A DNA stretch of 64,000 bases from Dichotomocladium elegans (taxonomy: Eukaryota > Mucoromycota > Mucoromycetes > Mucorales > Lichtheimiaceae). The translations under genes were made by a program, and so were the position numbers. The stretch lies in the NCBI GenBank assembly GCA_025716815.1, contig JAIXMN010000002.1, forward strand, positions 372,001 to 436,000. Reading direction: 5' to 3'. This document shows, in pieces, positions 36,589 through 47,573 of this stretch (position 1 is the stretch's first letter; every line of letters starts with the position of its first letter). The notes under the pieces are model-generated. The model ran no database searches and was not told the origin of the DNA. It saw only the letters and a program-made list of their open reading frames with translations.

Positions 36589-38452
36589 TTAATCCTTTCC
36601 ATCGAGAGAAGTAGCAACAGCCTTCTCCTCAGCGATGTGAGCAGGAATTTTGTTGGCGCGGAAGGCGAGCACAGGACCGTTGAAGACGGCATCCATCTCC
36701 TCAAGGGACTTGCCCTTGGTCTCGGGGTAGAAGAGGAAGACCAAGAGAGACATGACTATGGATTAGGATGATGAGTGCAAACGGCTACGCAAGGCGAATG
36801 GCGCCCCTCTCCCGCTGTTCAGTACTGTAGATGTACTTACCCATGCAGCAGCATCCAAAGAAGATGTAGGTACCCCAGGTAATGTTGGCAAGCATAATAG
36901 GGCAGATTTCGGAAATGACAAAGCTGCAAAAGGCGGGTTAGTAAAAATTAAAGATTTTGCACTTGCTCAAAACTCACTTCATCAGCCAGTTAGCAGCAGT
37001 GGCCAGGGAAGTACCCTTAGCACGAACGTTGAGCGGGAAGATCTCGGCGGGATAGACCCAACCGACAGGTCCCCAGGAGTAGGCGAAACCGGCGACAAAG
37101 AAGTAGATCATGACGATACAGAAGTAAGAAGCAGCTGTGTTTCCGCTCATGTCGATCGATTTCTTTTGCTGGGATTCGTCAAAGTAAACTTCACCGCATG
37201 CAGCCATGACAATGCCGCAGAGAAGAATGGCAGTACCCATAAGCCAGGCACCGGTCATCAGAGTCATACGGCGACCGAGCTTGTCTAGATAGAGAATAGC
37301 GGGAATGGTGGCCAGCATGTTCAAGACACCGTTGACACCTGAGGCAATCAAGGTAGCGGATGTGTTCTGAATACCAGCCTGCTGGAAGATGGTGGGGGCG
37401 TAGTACATGATGGAGTTGATACCGGTGAATTGCTGGAAGACCTGAATAAGGACGCCCAAGGCAAGACGTCTGCGGTTACGCTGGCTGAAGATCTCGGTGT
37501 AATCAATGTTCGCAATGCGACGGTCTTGGTCGATTTGCTCACGGATTTCATTGTACTCGGAAACAACCAAAGGAGCACTCCTGTCACCGTTACCGTGCAG
37601 CATGGCAAGAACGTCAAGAGCTTCCTCTTCGCGACCTTTGGCCATCAACCAACGGGGGGAGTAGGGCAAGAAGATACAGCCGATGCCAAGAACGACGGCA
37701 GGGAACATCTGAATACCAAGCGGAACACGCCACTGAGCATCACTGTCATACTTTTCAGTACCAACATCAACCCAGAAAGCAAGCATAATGCCGACAGTAA
37801 TCATGAGCTGCTGGAGTGAGATGAGACGACCACGGATATCCTTAGGAGCTGTTGACGTCGCGTTAGAAACGCATGGTCAATTTTGTACTTTTCACTCACC
37901 AAGTTCAGACTGGTAAAGCGGAACAACCATAGACAAGGTACCGATGCCAACGCCGGCAATGGCACGACCAGTGACCATCATGGCATAACCATTAGTACCG
38001 GTCTGAAGCGCAGCTCCGAGGACGAAGACGGCACAGCCAATCATGATAGTACGTTTACGGCTGAAGATTTCAGCAGCTTGACCTGTTTTTTTTTAAAAAA
38101 AAAAAAAATAACGTCAGAAATGCATTCTTCTTCTCTAGAAAGCGATAGAATAGACTTATTACCGGCAAACAAAGCACCAACGAAACAGCCAGCGAGCAAC
38201 AGACCCGTAAGGGTACCTTGTTCCAAGGGCGTCAAGAACAGACGTCCTTTCATTGTTTGTTTAAAATGTTTCATGGTAAGGATGGACTAGTTGGTGTGTG
38301 ATCAAGAAGGGAGGAGTCCATATTAGTGATGAGAAGAAGGGTGCTTTGTCGAGACAGAAACATACACCCAAGACACCGGTATCGTAACCGAAACAGAGAC
38401 CGCCAATAGCAGCGAACAAGCAGACAACGTAGATTCGCCAGCTATAGCCCAT
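36589..38452 (-). CDS. MFS hexose transporter
   Basis: Twelve-helix sugar:proton symporter of the plasma membrane. Starts MGYSWRIYVVCLFAAIGGLC-FGYDTGVLG (TM1, ATG 38452). Later segments: GTLTGLLLAGCFVGALFAG, then RKRTIMIGC (loop 2-3), GRAIAGVGIGTLSMVVPLYQ with the SEL that begins the next motif, YSPRWLMAKGREEEALDVLA (PESPRWL-type loop), FQQFTGINSIMYYAPTIFQQ (TM7 sugar site), DKLGRRMTLMTGAWLMG, YSWGPVGWVYPAEIFPLNVR (TM10), and FYPETKGKSLEEMDAVF near the end. The C-terminal tail holds two or three Lys, possible ubiquitin sites. Six or more exons. A TATA-like TTTATATCAA lies at about 38,524. Which hexose cannot be decided. Confidence 0.95.
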
Positions 38453-39306
38453 TGTTATTATAAAGCAAGTTGTTGAAGCTGTTGGATAATGTTGGAAAAC
38501 AAGAAGCTGACAGCGGGGGCCATTTTATATCAATTTAAACTGGACGTCCCGTTCTGGATCTAGCAAGGAGCTTCTGTTTCCTGTGGAACCGGAAAAGCGT
38601 TCCAACCCGGGGCATGGAAAAAGCATGGATTTAGTCGCGGGGGAAAGGCTCTCAGGGTGGCAAAAGTGCCCTATTCCGCGTTTCCGCAGTGTGCCCATTT
38701 GCTCCCAACCACACACACTCGCGCCCCCCCCTTCTCCTTCCTCGGTTCTTCAAGCGGCGACCCAACGCTATTCTCCCATGACTGATCCCATCCACACCAT
38801 CGTCTGGAGGGAAAAAAACTTCCTCCTCCTCCAGATCAGGGAAAAAAGTCTCTTGTTCCACATGTTTTGGGATTTGGAGTGGAAATCCATCTGGTACTTC
38901 GACCTATCACGTTCGCCTGCATTAGCTGCTCTTACGCTCTATCTAACCCATCTTGATCCAGTACTGGCCAAGCATATTGGTTCTGCCGAAACAAAACAAC
39001 AAGATGGGAAGAGGGGACAATTGGATAACATCAGATGTGCTGGGACCGTCAGTTCAGGAACCGGATTTACCGCCATCCTGTTTCTCCATATTCCATGAGA
39101 ATTTCCTTTTACCCCGGATGAGGGAAACCTTTTCTATCCCAGATCAAGAGGGTTCTCCAAAAACCCTGAAACAATTGCTAAGCAGCACAAGCGAACCGTC
39201 CCGCGGCTAAAACAGGTAAATTTAACGATGGTTACATTGCTGGGAAGAGCTTGGTGCAGTTATAGGAAATAGTATTATTTACAGTATGTACATAAACGAG
39301 AAGACA
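38453..39306. promoter_or_regulatory. Hexose transporter promoter region
   Basis: 850 bp upstream of the transporter start, also 3' of the RhoGAP gene. Repeated CCGG-containing and GGAAA/TTTCC blocks occur between about 38,570 and 39,130, e.g. GGAACCGG at about 38,583 and again near 39,056. This could be carbon-source control; that is speculation. A 171-codon plus-strand frame here (38583-39098) has no family likeness. Confidence 0.35.
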
Positions 39307-40815
39307 CTAGCAGTCTTCTGCTTGCTCTTTACTTTTATGTCGTCCAACCCATTTGCTGTGCGCATTGGCACCTATATACCGCCGAAATTAGGACTGTTTC
39401 TATTCGTGTAGTAGCGTTTCCCAACCACATGCATTACCTTGGCTAGCATAGCGATTAACATGAACAACTTGTGGAGACTCGTGTTCACCGTATTTGCATC
39501 TACGGCTTGGTGCCGTTTTGGAACGACGCAAGCGGGTTGCGGGAACACCAAGCTTGTCTGCTCGAAATACAGGAACATATGATATGTCGCGGATAGATTC
39601 TTCAGCGCGGCCTTCGATGGATTCTTCTTCTATAAGAAAAAAGGAAATGGGGGGAGGGTGGACGTTAGACGTGGTTCTCCATCCAAAAATGGGGTTGCCT
39701 GATCCCTACCAATCCCAGCGGTTTGTGAAGTGGCCTGCGTATCCTCAAGACTCTGTGGAATGGCAAACCTTGTCTGATTCTCCACAAGAAATTGAATCAC
39801 ACGCTGGGATTCTTTGTAACTGGCGGGGTCCATGTTATCATGCGGATGGCAGAGGATGCCCTAAATTTTGGGAGCATGTGAATTTTCATATCTTGTGCGC
39901 ACAAACAAGAGTACGGTTTTACAGGAGTGAACAGGACGGCGAGGGAAGGGATATCCATGAGGGTTGATTTGGTATGCGATGCGAAGACTCCAAGAAGATC
40001 AAGGAGATAGAGCAACAGGTATTGGTTTGCTAGAGGTAAACTTTCAATCAGGCCCTGGAAGGCGTTCACCTTGGCATCGTGGTCTGGAAAAGATTTGTCT
40101 TTTTTTTGGGGGGTGTGTTAAGCAATGATCGAAACCATTTCTTGAGAAGGATGTTTCTTACTGATCATTTCTTTAAAGAGGTGGTAATGATCGTGCGTAA
40201 TGACAGGTTCGGGGAGGCAATTGAGAAATCGTCGTAGGACACTAGCAGCATCATATGTGGTATAACCTCTCCAGTCAAGCTTTATCCCGTAACCGTGATC
40301 GGGTGAATCAAATATAGCTTGAAGGACACCTATACGCTTTGCATTGCCACACAGCCGGAAAATTCCTTTCACCGCCAGAGCTAACCAAATGAATCAGTTA
40401 CAATCGTATGTCCTTTCTCATTGTACTACAACAGGGATCTGAACCTTCTTCCTTCAGAAAGGAACCGCACTTTGCTACGATAACTGGGATCGCTCCATAG
40501 CACTTCTTGCCGGTGCGGTCGTCTATGTAAGATATACTAACACGGGCATACTTTATGGATTCCGCCAGCGGAATGCCAAATACTGCTTTACCTTGGTGTT
40601 GTACAATAGCAGGTAAGCTGAAAGTGATACACGACGTATTGTCAACGAGCACCAGTATATATATATCTATATATATTACCGACAATCGGCATCTCCATTG
40701 TTTTGAAGTTGCTGGCTTTTGGGTACGTTGTTGTTACTTTTTTCCACCATGTACGCAGCGTCTCTTTCTGAGATGAGGTAAAAACACCCGGAATGGCAAC
40801 ATCTGAAGATGACAT
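39307..40815 (-). CDS. Rho GTPase-activating protein (RhoGAP)
   Basis: Accelerates GTP hydrolysis on Rho/Cdc42-type GTPases. Starts MSSSDVAIPGVFTSSQKETL. The domain runs VFGIPLAESIKYARVSISYI, CYGAIPVIVAKCGSFL, then VKGIFRLCGNAKRI with the arginine finger in GIFR, DWRGYTTYDAASVLRRFLNC-LPEPVI, IESLPLANQYLLLYLLDLLG, SLAVLFTP|GILCHPHDNMDPASYK and QRVIQFLVENQTRFAIP. After an intron there is a basic tail SYVPVFRADKLGVPATRLRR and the final exon GANAHSKWVGRHKSKEQAEDC (stop 39307-39309). About eight exons. The short protein with little outside the GAP domain matches a fungal RhoGAP type with a basic C-terminus. Confidence 0.92.
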
Positions 40816-41732
40816 GTTGGTCAAATGAAAGTAGAGCACGAGGAAGGAGAACAAGAGCAGGTGAGATGGATCGTGACTGTCCGCTCATAAAAGGAGGGAT
40901 GGGGTGAGATTAACATTTTAGGCCTACTCCGCCTAGGTGAGATTTTTGAGTGGATGGGACGAAGACAAAACCAAGCTGGTATCACAGGGTATTGCGTATC
41001 ATCGTCCTCCCGTTTGTGACGATTCGCAACCGTAGTCTCATCTATTCTCTCCATGGATCTTATGAACCCGGGAGAAAAAGGGGAGGGACATATCTGGAAA
41101 CCCAAAGACTTCAAATTTATTCCTCCGAATGTGTTCTGTGGCTCTTGTCTGTCGGATGCCCGTAGCATGTACTTTATTTTCAAAAATAAATGTCGTAAAC
41201 AAGATAAAATAATGTCGTGCAAAATACAAAGAAATGTCGCATTGAATTATATAAATTTGTCGTATCAATAGGCAAAAAGATTTCGCATCCATGAATTAAA
41301 ACCTGTTAGTCAACAGAAAAACACTACTCCTCCATACGCTTTAACTTACACTCAAGCGCCCCAAAGGACCCAGGAGTTATCCTGGGTAGTCCCGGCGATA
41401 ACCGGGACGGAGAGACAGGAGGAGAGAGCCAGTACACAAGAAGAGACAGGCGGCGGCGGAGGGAAGGAGCGAAATGGGGCCTGCGGTGGCAGCGAAAAAG
41501 AGCGGAAGGAGCGGAAGGGTGTTCGGGAACTCCTCTCTTCCATGGCTCATCAAGCATGGGTACGATTGGTTAACCTATAAAGGACAGTGGATGTTAGTTG
41601 CAATAAAATAATTTGGTATTATAGCGATCATACCGGATAAGACCATGGAAGAGAGAGTCGGGATGAAGTCGATGGAGAAAGGAGATTTCTCAGTTGTCCA
41701 TTATTTATAGGAAATCAAGGAGGAGCAGAAGA
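40816..41732. other. Intergenic, about 0.9 kb
   Basis: 5' flank of the RhoGAP gene and left edge of the transposon-rich stretch. A CCGGGA...TCCCGG inverted motif near 41,383-41,405 was noted. No gene recognised. Confidence 0.4.
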
Positions 41733-41931
41733 AATTTCTTTGTGATAAACGATGCTGCAGTAGATACAGCGGCGGATCATATGCTCTTTTCATCGACTCG
41801 CTGATCCTTTAATCGGTACAGGAGCTTGGAAACGTCCTGCTATTGCATTCCGAGAGTACTTGCACAATTTCTTTGTGATGAACGATGCTGCAGTAAATAC
41901 AGCGGCGGGTCACATGCTCTTTTCATTGACG
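41733..41931. repeat. Pair of 65-bp direct repeats
   Basis: Copies at 41,733-41,797 and 41,867-41,931 share AATTTCTTTGTGAT then CGATGCTGCAGTA and ATGCTCTTTTCAT. They differ at about five places, all transitions (A/G or C/T). No coding sense. Probably part of a dead mobile element. Confidence 0.8.
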
Positions 41932-42114
41932 ATTTCCATCATTTATTGATACTGTTTATTTTGTTTTTTTTTTTTTAGTCCTAGGCGGTTCGCATAGCGT
42001 ATTTCAGCAATCGACATACCGTCCGTGGTGCTGTTAGAAACGAAATTGTATTGGGCGTATTCAGAGGTCGGCTTGATAAGAATTGGATGTTCATTTATGT
42101 TATAGTGGCCGCCT

Positions 42115-42258
42115 GTTATAGTGATACCCTCGGTTCCAGGAAATCGCATCACTATAATGAATTGGAATAAGCCTTACCTGGTGATTTTGTTCTGTAAAGT
42201 GTATCGCTACAATGAATTATCATTATAATGAATATCACTATGAGGGGGGCCCACTGTA
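42115..42258. mobile_element. Terminal region of a pogo/Tc1-like DNA transposon or MITE
   Basis: Read leftwards from 42,258 the sequence is TACAGTGGGCCCCCCTCATA, followed by iterated ATAGTGAT / ATAATGA motifs (TTCATTATAATGATAATTC, TCACTATAAC twice). A CAGTG start flanked by TA and short subterminal repeats is the usual end structure of pogo/Tc1-mariner elements. The element body should lie to the left; its other end was not found, though ACAGTGG at about 41,584 followed by TATAGCGAT is a weak candidate. Confidence 0.55.
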
Positions 42259-42437
42259 CATAATTGATTTCCCGTTAATCCTACCATCTGAATGCTTGTA
42301 TGAGACTAGTCAAATAAGAAAGAATAGATAATATATACTTTCGCGTGGAAAACCGCTTGTTTACTCTCACTCTTTCTTTTTCTTTGATATACTCGTTCCA
42401 TCGACAATCTACCATCACTAAAACAATCATTCTAAGT

Positions 42438-43558
42438 ATGAACGTCCATCGACCCGAAACCAGCGATCGTACCATGGTTGTGAAAGCATCCATTGACATC
42501 ATAGGCTAGAGACAAGAGTACCGCGAAAAGTTGAACCATTTGGTCGACCTTGTGAATATAACGACAATGCATGCATACGCACTATCAAAATATATTTTTC
42601 TCCACGAGTTCCAAGCCAATGAAAATTTTGACATGAGGGCTTTTATCAACGAAAGATTCTTTGCTGAAGTCTGGCTCGCATTGATCGATTACAAACGACG
42701 TGGCTGTGGCGAGGAAACGACTCGATACCGGAATCTGATTGATGAATACTCGACGCCATACCTCTTATATACAAATTATGAACGACCATCCTTTCCATAC
42801 TCCCAGCAATGTGCAAATTACGAAGGCGCCAAGATCGTGCTGCTTACACCAATAATATTCAAATGCGATTCGGCCAACATTTTCGGCGGGCTATATATCA
42901 ATGCCTTGCTGAATATTCGACAGCGGAAAGAGGAGCTTGAAGAGCAGCTGATTGACCAAGGTCTGGACCCGACAGAAATCAGTCAACGAATCCGAGAGAC
43001 AATCATTACACCCGCAACAACATTAAGCAGATTGTAGCTCGTCGAAACGTATCCAGAGATGACATCCCCGACGACCCAGCTTATCTTCAGGAAGCTTTCG
43101 ACGCCATCCGGCCAATTTTCGATGCCTACATCAGTACCCACGCCTTTGACAACGATAGCATCTACTACGATGCAAAGGCTCATCCAATCCAACATATGGC
43201 AGCCTTTTACCAGCTCGCTCTCCTTTTTGAGCGACTTCAGCTGCCTGCATTTGCCTGTTCCCTCTTCGTCGGTCATGGTCTCCGTCATACAGAATGATTG
43301 ACGCAAAAATCATATGGCAAAACATTCTGGGTCGCTCATGGACCAAAAAATTTCCTTATCCTGGCGGATGGGATGAGGTCATCGATTTCTATTCGAAAGC
43401 TCTCAAGTCTTCAGAGAATGGAGTACTTCGATTTCGTGGTACACTTGAAACGGATGGCGTAGGAGTCTCCATTATCAAGAAGAGAAGGAACAGGGATGTA
43501 CTCCCAAGAACCGGAGCAGCTCCGAAGGTGGATCACAGTTGTTCCCATTACGGCAGTT
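42438..43558 (+). pseudogene. Fanzor-like (eukaryotic TnpB/OrfB) protein, truncated pseudogene
   Basis: N-terminal half of a TnpB-like gene family common in Mucorales transposons; intact relatives (Fanzor) are RNA-guided nucleases. Begins MNVHRPETSDRTMVVKASID, meets a TAG (42,507-42,509), then EYREKLNHLVDLVNITTMHAY, ALSKYIFLHEF, FFAEVWLALI, SQQCANYEGAKIVLL, NIFGGLYINALLNIRQRKEE. The frame shifts near 43,030 (continuing QIVARRNVSRDDIPDDPAYL) and again near 43,245, restoring FPLRRSWSPSYRMIDAKIIW. The last frame holds FRGTLETDGVGVSIIKK, the conserved pre-RuvC motif. It ends at 43,558, before the RuvC DPGR motif and zinc ribbon, so no catalytic residues remain. Family assignment rests on remembered relatives, not a search. 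Confidence 0.72.
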
Positions 43559-43589
43559 AACTAAGCACATATAAGAATGAGAACGAAAC

Positions 43590-44790
43590 CTCCGAAATCG
43601 CTCAGCTTTAAGCTATTGGATGCCTCGCAGATCTATGTTATCAACGTCTCGCTTTCCAAGAACCTATTGCATTTAACTTTACCCTTGACCACTGACCAAA
43701 ACTGCTCAATAGAATTGAGTTCAGGCGAGTATAGTGGAAGATAAGCATATCGATATCCCCGAGACTCGATGTATTCAGAAATATCCTAAGCCGTATGGAT
43801 AGGTGCATTATCCATTACCAACTAATGGCCCTTCATATGTTCATACTTATCCATCTCGTCCATTGTTGCCTTAAGGAAGCTGAGATGATGTTCAGTTGCA
43901 GTTCCTCTGCTCGCAACTTCAGATTGACCTGCCTTCTTCTTTTCTTGATTGGTGGCTGCGAGAGTCTCAAGCTACATTGAATGATGCCTGATGCTGAGAT
44001 TGCTCCCACGATTGTGGCTGCCTTTGGTACTGTAACCACTGCAGGGGTCCCTTTCTTGGACCACACCATGCTGCATTTCATGTTAATATGGAATCCAGAC
44101 TCATCAAAGAAAAAACGCAGCTTTTGAAGTCGATGTCGGTCCTATCCCGTCTGCATACTCAGTCAAGGGGCTCTTGGATCTTCGCAGCATTATTCCTGTC
44201 TATAGGCTGAAACCGAGCCATTTTTAATGGCAAGTTGCATACGTTTTCATAAATCGATGGAGCGTCGTTTTAGATGCTTTGAGACCCTCAAATCGTTGGA
44301 GCAGCTACTCTAGAACAATGGATGGGTGTTCATCAACGCATTCTAAAAGAATGCGCTTATGCTCTTCATTGAGAATACGCGAACGGTCCCCCCGTGTTAG
44401 GTTTCTGAAAAGATGCTGTCAGGGCCCTTCTTGTACTGTAATGCCCATCGCTGGGCTGAACGAATATGGAGACCTAGCAGCTGACGCACTCAAGATCTTC
44501 TCAAACATCCGTTTGAAAAATCTGACCTTGTCTTGGTCAGTTTATGCTGTGTAACTGCGCTTGATCCCAGCTTCTTTCATCCGAATGTCTGTATCCTTTC
44601 GCTGGGGAATGCGTGTGGGAGTAAGCTCAGAGTTATCTTTGCACAATATGCTACGCAGATATTCAGTGTGAGAACAAACGGATTGAAGTGAGTACATTTT
44701 CTCATCAATGGCATAGTCCATAGGTTCAAAACAGCCACGCTCATCAACGACATGACCTTGGCCATCTTGGTAGAAAATTAGGTTGCCCAT
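43590..44790 (-). pseudogene. Tc1/mariner-type (DDE) transposase, decayed
   Basis: Cut-and-paste transposase of the Tc1/mariner-IS630 group. From ATG 44,790: MGNLIFYQDGQGHVVDERGC ... MKEAGIKRSYTA then stop; after it TDQDKVRFFKRMFEKILSAS and, in a shifted frame, LGLHIRSAQRWALQYKKGPD (helix-turn-helix). Next FFDESGFHINMKCSMVWSKK (first Asp), MDNAPIHTA (second Asp) and YRYAYLPLYSPELNSIEQFW (third acidic residue, spacing of the DD34E type), followed by SVVKGKVKCNRFLESETL. In-frame stops occur after HTA, after LIT, and at several N-terminal places, so it is dead. It converges on the Fanzor-like pseudogene; the two 3' ends are about 30 bp apart. Confidence 0.85.
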
Positions 44791-45237
44791 TTCAGAATGT
44801 TAAAATGTATAAAAGAGAAAGCTTCTTTTTTTGTGCGACATCTTTCCGTGCATGTGTGTGACATTCGATTTGTCATCACGCGTAAAGATTTCTGGGCAAG
44901 ATGCGATTTGTATTTTTGCAATCCTGCGACTTCAGAACTGGCAGAGTGCGAATTTGATTTTGAAAAAGAGTGTATAACCATCGATTTGTCGTGAGGAGAG
45001 GATGCGTGTGTGTGTAGCAACAACAACGAAAGCTATTCAATGCATATCTTCGTTGTAGACAAGTATGATTATTTTGGCCATCATTATGCAGCGACTATTT
45101 TCGCTGTATTTCTCGATGAAAGAACATCTTTCGGAAACTTATCAACGCAAACATTGAGTGATGTTTATGCTGCTGGGATCCATGGCAGTGGAACAAGTCA
45201 AAAAATAAGATTGTTTATCTTTACAGTTTATTTTTCA

Positions 45238-45272
45238 CTCGGGCCCCCTTCCTTCTTAAAAAGCACAGTATA
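45238..45272. mobile_element. Right terminal repeat of the Tc1/mariner element
   Basis: Read leftwards the end is TACTGTGCTTTTTAAGAAGG then AAGGGGGCCCGAGTGAAAAA, flanked by TA. It lies about 450 bp upstream of the transposase start, the expected place. The matching left end was not found near 42.3 kb, so the element seems truncated there. Confidence 0.55.
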
Positions 45273-47573
45273 AAGTAAGCTAGAACGTCATGATCACCTT
45301 GAAATGGGTTAGTCCACTTACCAAAAAATTGAGATACCAAAGCCCCTCAGGATCTAGTGAAAATACCTCCTGTGTTGGATAATATGTAATGAATGTCGGT
45401 ACCTCGAAAGAGAAGACGCATGTCTATCCTCCACACGCATCGACTTGTCGTGGTCCCTGCGCACATGTCCTCCAAAGGAGAGGAAGTTCAGTGTTTGACT
45501 TTGCAGTTGTAAAATATGGTAGAATTTGGGATATACCTCAAGAATGCCTGTGGCCATATATATATATATATATGTGTGTGTGTGTCTCCCTCTGCTATGC
45601 GAAGTGAGTCAATCAATGTGAAAATGAGATAGGAGGCCGATATATTTGCTGATGTCTTTCGCTTTATTTTTTGTTATCTGCTTTACTGAAGGAACGGAAA
45701 TGAGTCCCAGTAGCTACCGAAGGTAGTACTGGGCATATATGCCATTAATAAGGAACGATGGCGTAGAAGTTAGATACAAGACGCTTTGGGATTGACGCTC
45801 AAAGACCGGTCGTTGCTCTTTTGCACACGTCATCTGTTTTTTTCCAGCAGAGCCTTGATAAAGTTACATATGACGTGCGTATTCTTCTCTTGCCATGATC
45901 ACTATCTCGCATCGTGTAAGGGCTTTGGGTTTAGGTGTTGATATGGTCCCGTCAGATGAGTTAATGCTGTTAACGTTTGCGTTAGTAGTGCCAGTGTTAA
46001 TAAAGTCGTCTTTGCTTCGCAGTGATGATGTTGACATGGTACTTGAAGAAGAGCGAGAAAAAAGAATAAAGGACCATCTGGTGGGATAGTTTCTCTCTTG
46101 TCTTCTGCGCATAGAAGCAAGATAAACAACATGCAAAGTCGAAATATATGAGGGTAGCGCAATTTTCCGCGTGTTACTGGTCATCATCCCGCAATGCCTT
46201 TTATTTTCTTTATACCTGCATTAGCGTACGTATGAGTTGTTTCCCTATATACTATCATTGGTCTTTGTCTCCGAGCTGGTCATGATACGTATAATCACCC
46301 AAAAGACTGGAGACATGGATCCATGTTATTGATAATAGGATAAAGCAAACAGACAACACGTATAACAATGATCTAAACTTGCACTGCTAGTAAAGAAAAT
46401 ACCAGTGAGTGAGCGGCTTCATTTCCAGCATCAACTCTCCTGGTCTGGGAACGTTCTCCAAGGGTAGCGCGTGCTGAATAAAGACATCGATGGCCTCCAT
46501 AGCGGGAGGATGAGCGAATCATCGCCGGGATAGACCGTTGATGAAGAGGCCACTGATAATTCCGACTCATGAAATACACATATGGCACTTGGCTCACTTT
46601 AAGCCGAAGCAAAGACTATGGATCGGAAAGGAGACAATCGCGGCCCATCATTAGGTAAATGTGTTTTGGGGTGAGGGAACTGGGGATTCCGGTGGCAAAG
46701 TAGCAGTACAGTATGTATCGTAGTTGGTATCTCATCTTCAGCCCGGTGTATCACCTTATCGATTGACGCATGCCATGTAAAGATATATTTCGCGTCAGCA
46801 TTCACTCCTCGCTTGCCTCAAACCGTCATTGCCAGTCATCCAGAGGACGGAAAGCATGGCAAGCCAATCCAAGCTTATGTATCAGATAGCCAACCAAAAC
46901 TCACCCCTCGCTTCCGTAACATCCCCCGCTTCTCCTCCTCTCTTTCAACCCTCCCTCCCCCCCAAAAAAAACAGAAGAGAGATGACAGGGGATACACCAT
47001 TATACAGATGGACGTCTTCGCGCTTTATTGTACGATGAAAGACGACCTGTAATATTTTTATGCAATTCCGCTAGAGAAATGCTGGAGCAACGTTCCGTGA
47101 TTAGACTGGCGTGTCGGTAAGGGCAAGCTAAATTTGGATGAAGGTATTATCGCATCTCTCTGAGAGTGCGGTTGCATGCTGTTACATCAAACTATCAAAA
47201 GAGACCAACCGTCGTGCGGAAGTGACACTACTATCTGATTGTTCATTCTATCGATAGCTGTGAAATTAAGCAGAGAATTGGGTTGGACATATGCTGATGT
47301 CTTTCGGACTGATGCCATGTAGTTTACGCACTACGTATCTGTCAGGAGGGAAGAAGCGCCTTTTTTCGTGGAGTGAATAGGAAGAAAAGCTGGTTTAGGA
47401 ATCCCCTTCACAGCAACCATCTTGGAGAAAGAGAGAGAGTGTGTGTATACGAACGCATAACCCCCTTTATTTTTTAAAAGTGCCCCCCTCTTGCGGTCTC
47501 CTGCACCTCTCGTATCTTCTTTTTCTCTTTTTCACTTGTATACTTTCTTTTGGAAGTTCGTCTGTCTACTCGA
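45273..47573. other. Intergenic, about 2.3 kb
   Basis: Contains a (TA)n(TG)n tract at about 45,556-45,585. A minus-strand ATG frame of 107 codons (46,187-45,864) and a plus-strand one at 46,829-47,035 have no family likeness or splice support. No convincing gene. Confidence 0.4.
45556..45585. repeat. (TA)n(TG)n microsatellite
   Basis: Alternating TA then TG dinucleotides. Confidence 0.9.

Noticed and set aside
38583..39098. 171-codon plus-strand frame upstream of the hexose transporter
   Set aside because: Composition is unlike the real genes here, it overlaps the transporter promoter and matches no family.
41943..42152. 69-codon minus frame over the transposon end (MMRFPGTEGITITGGHYNIN...)
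   Set aside because: Translation of subterminal repeats of a transposon end, not a protein.
45864..46187. 107-codon minus-strand frame (MMTSNTRKIALPSYISTLHV...)
   Set aside because: No recognisable domain, signal peptide or splice-linked continuation.
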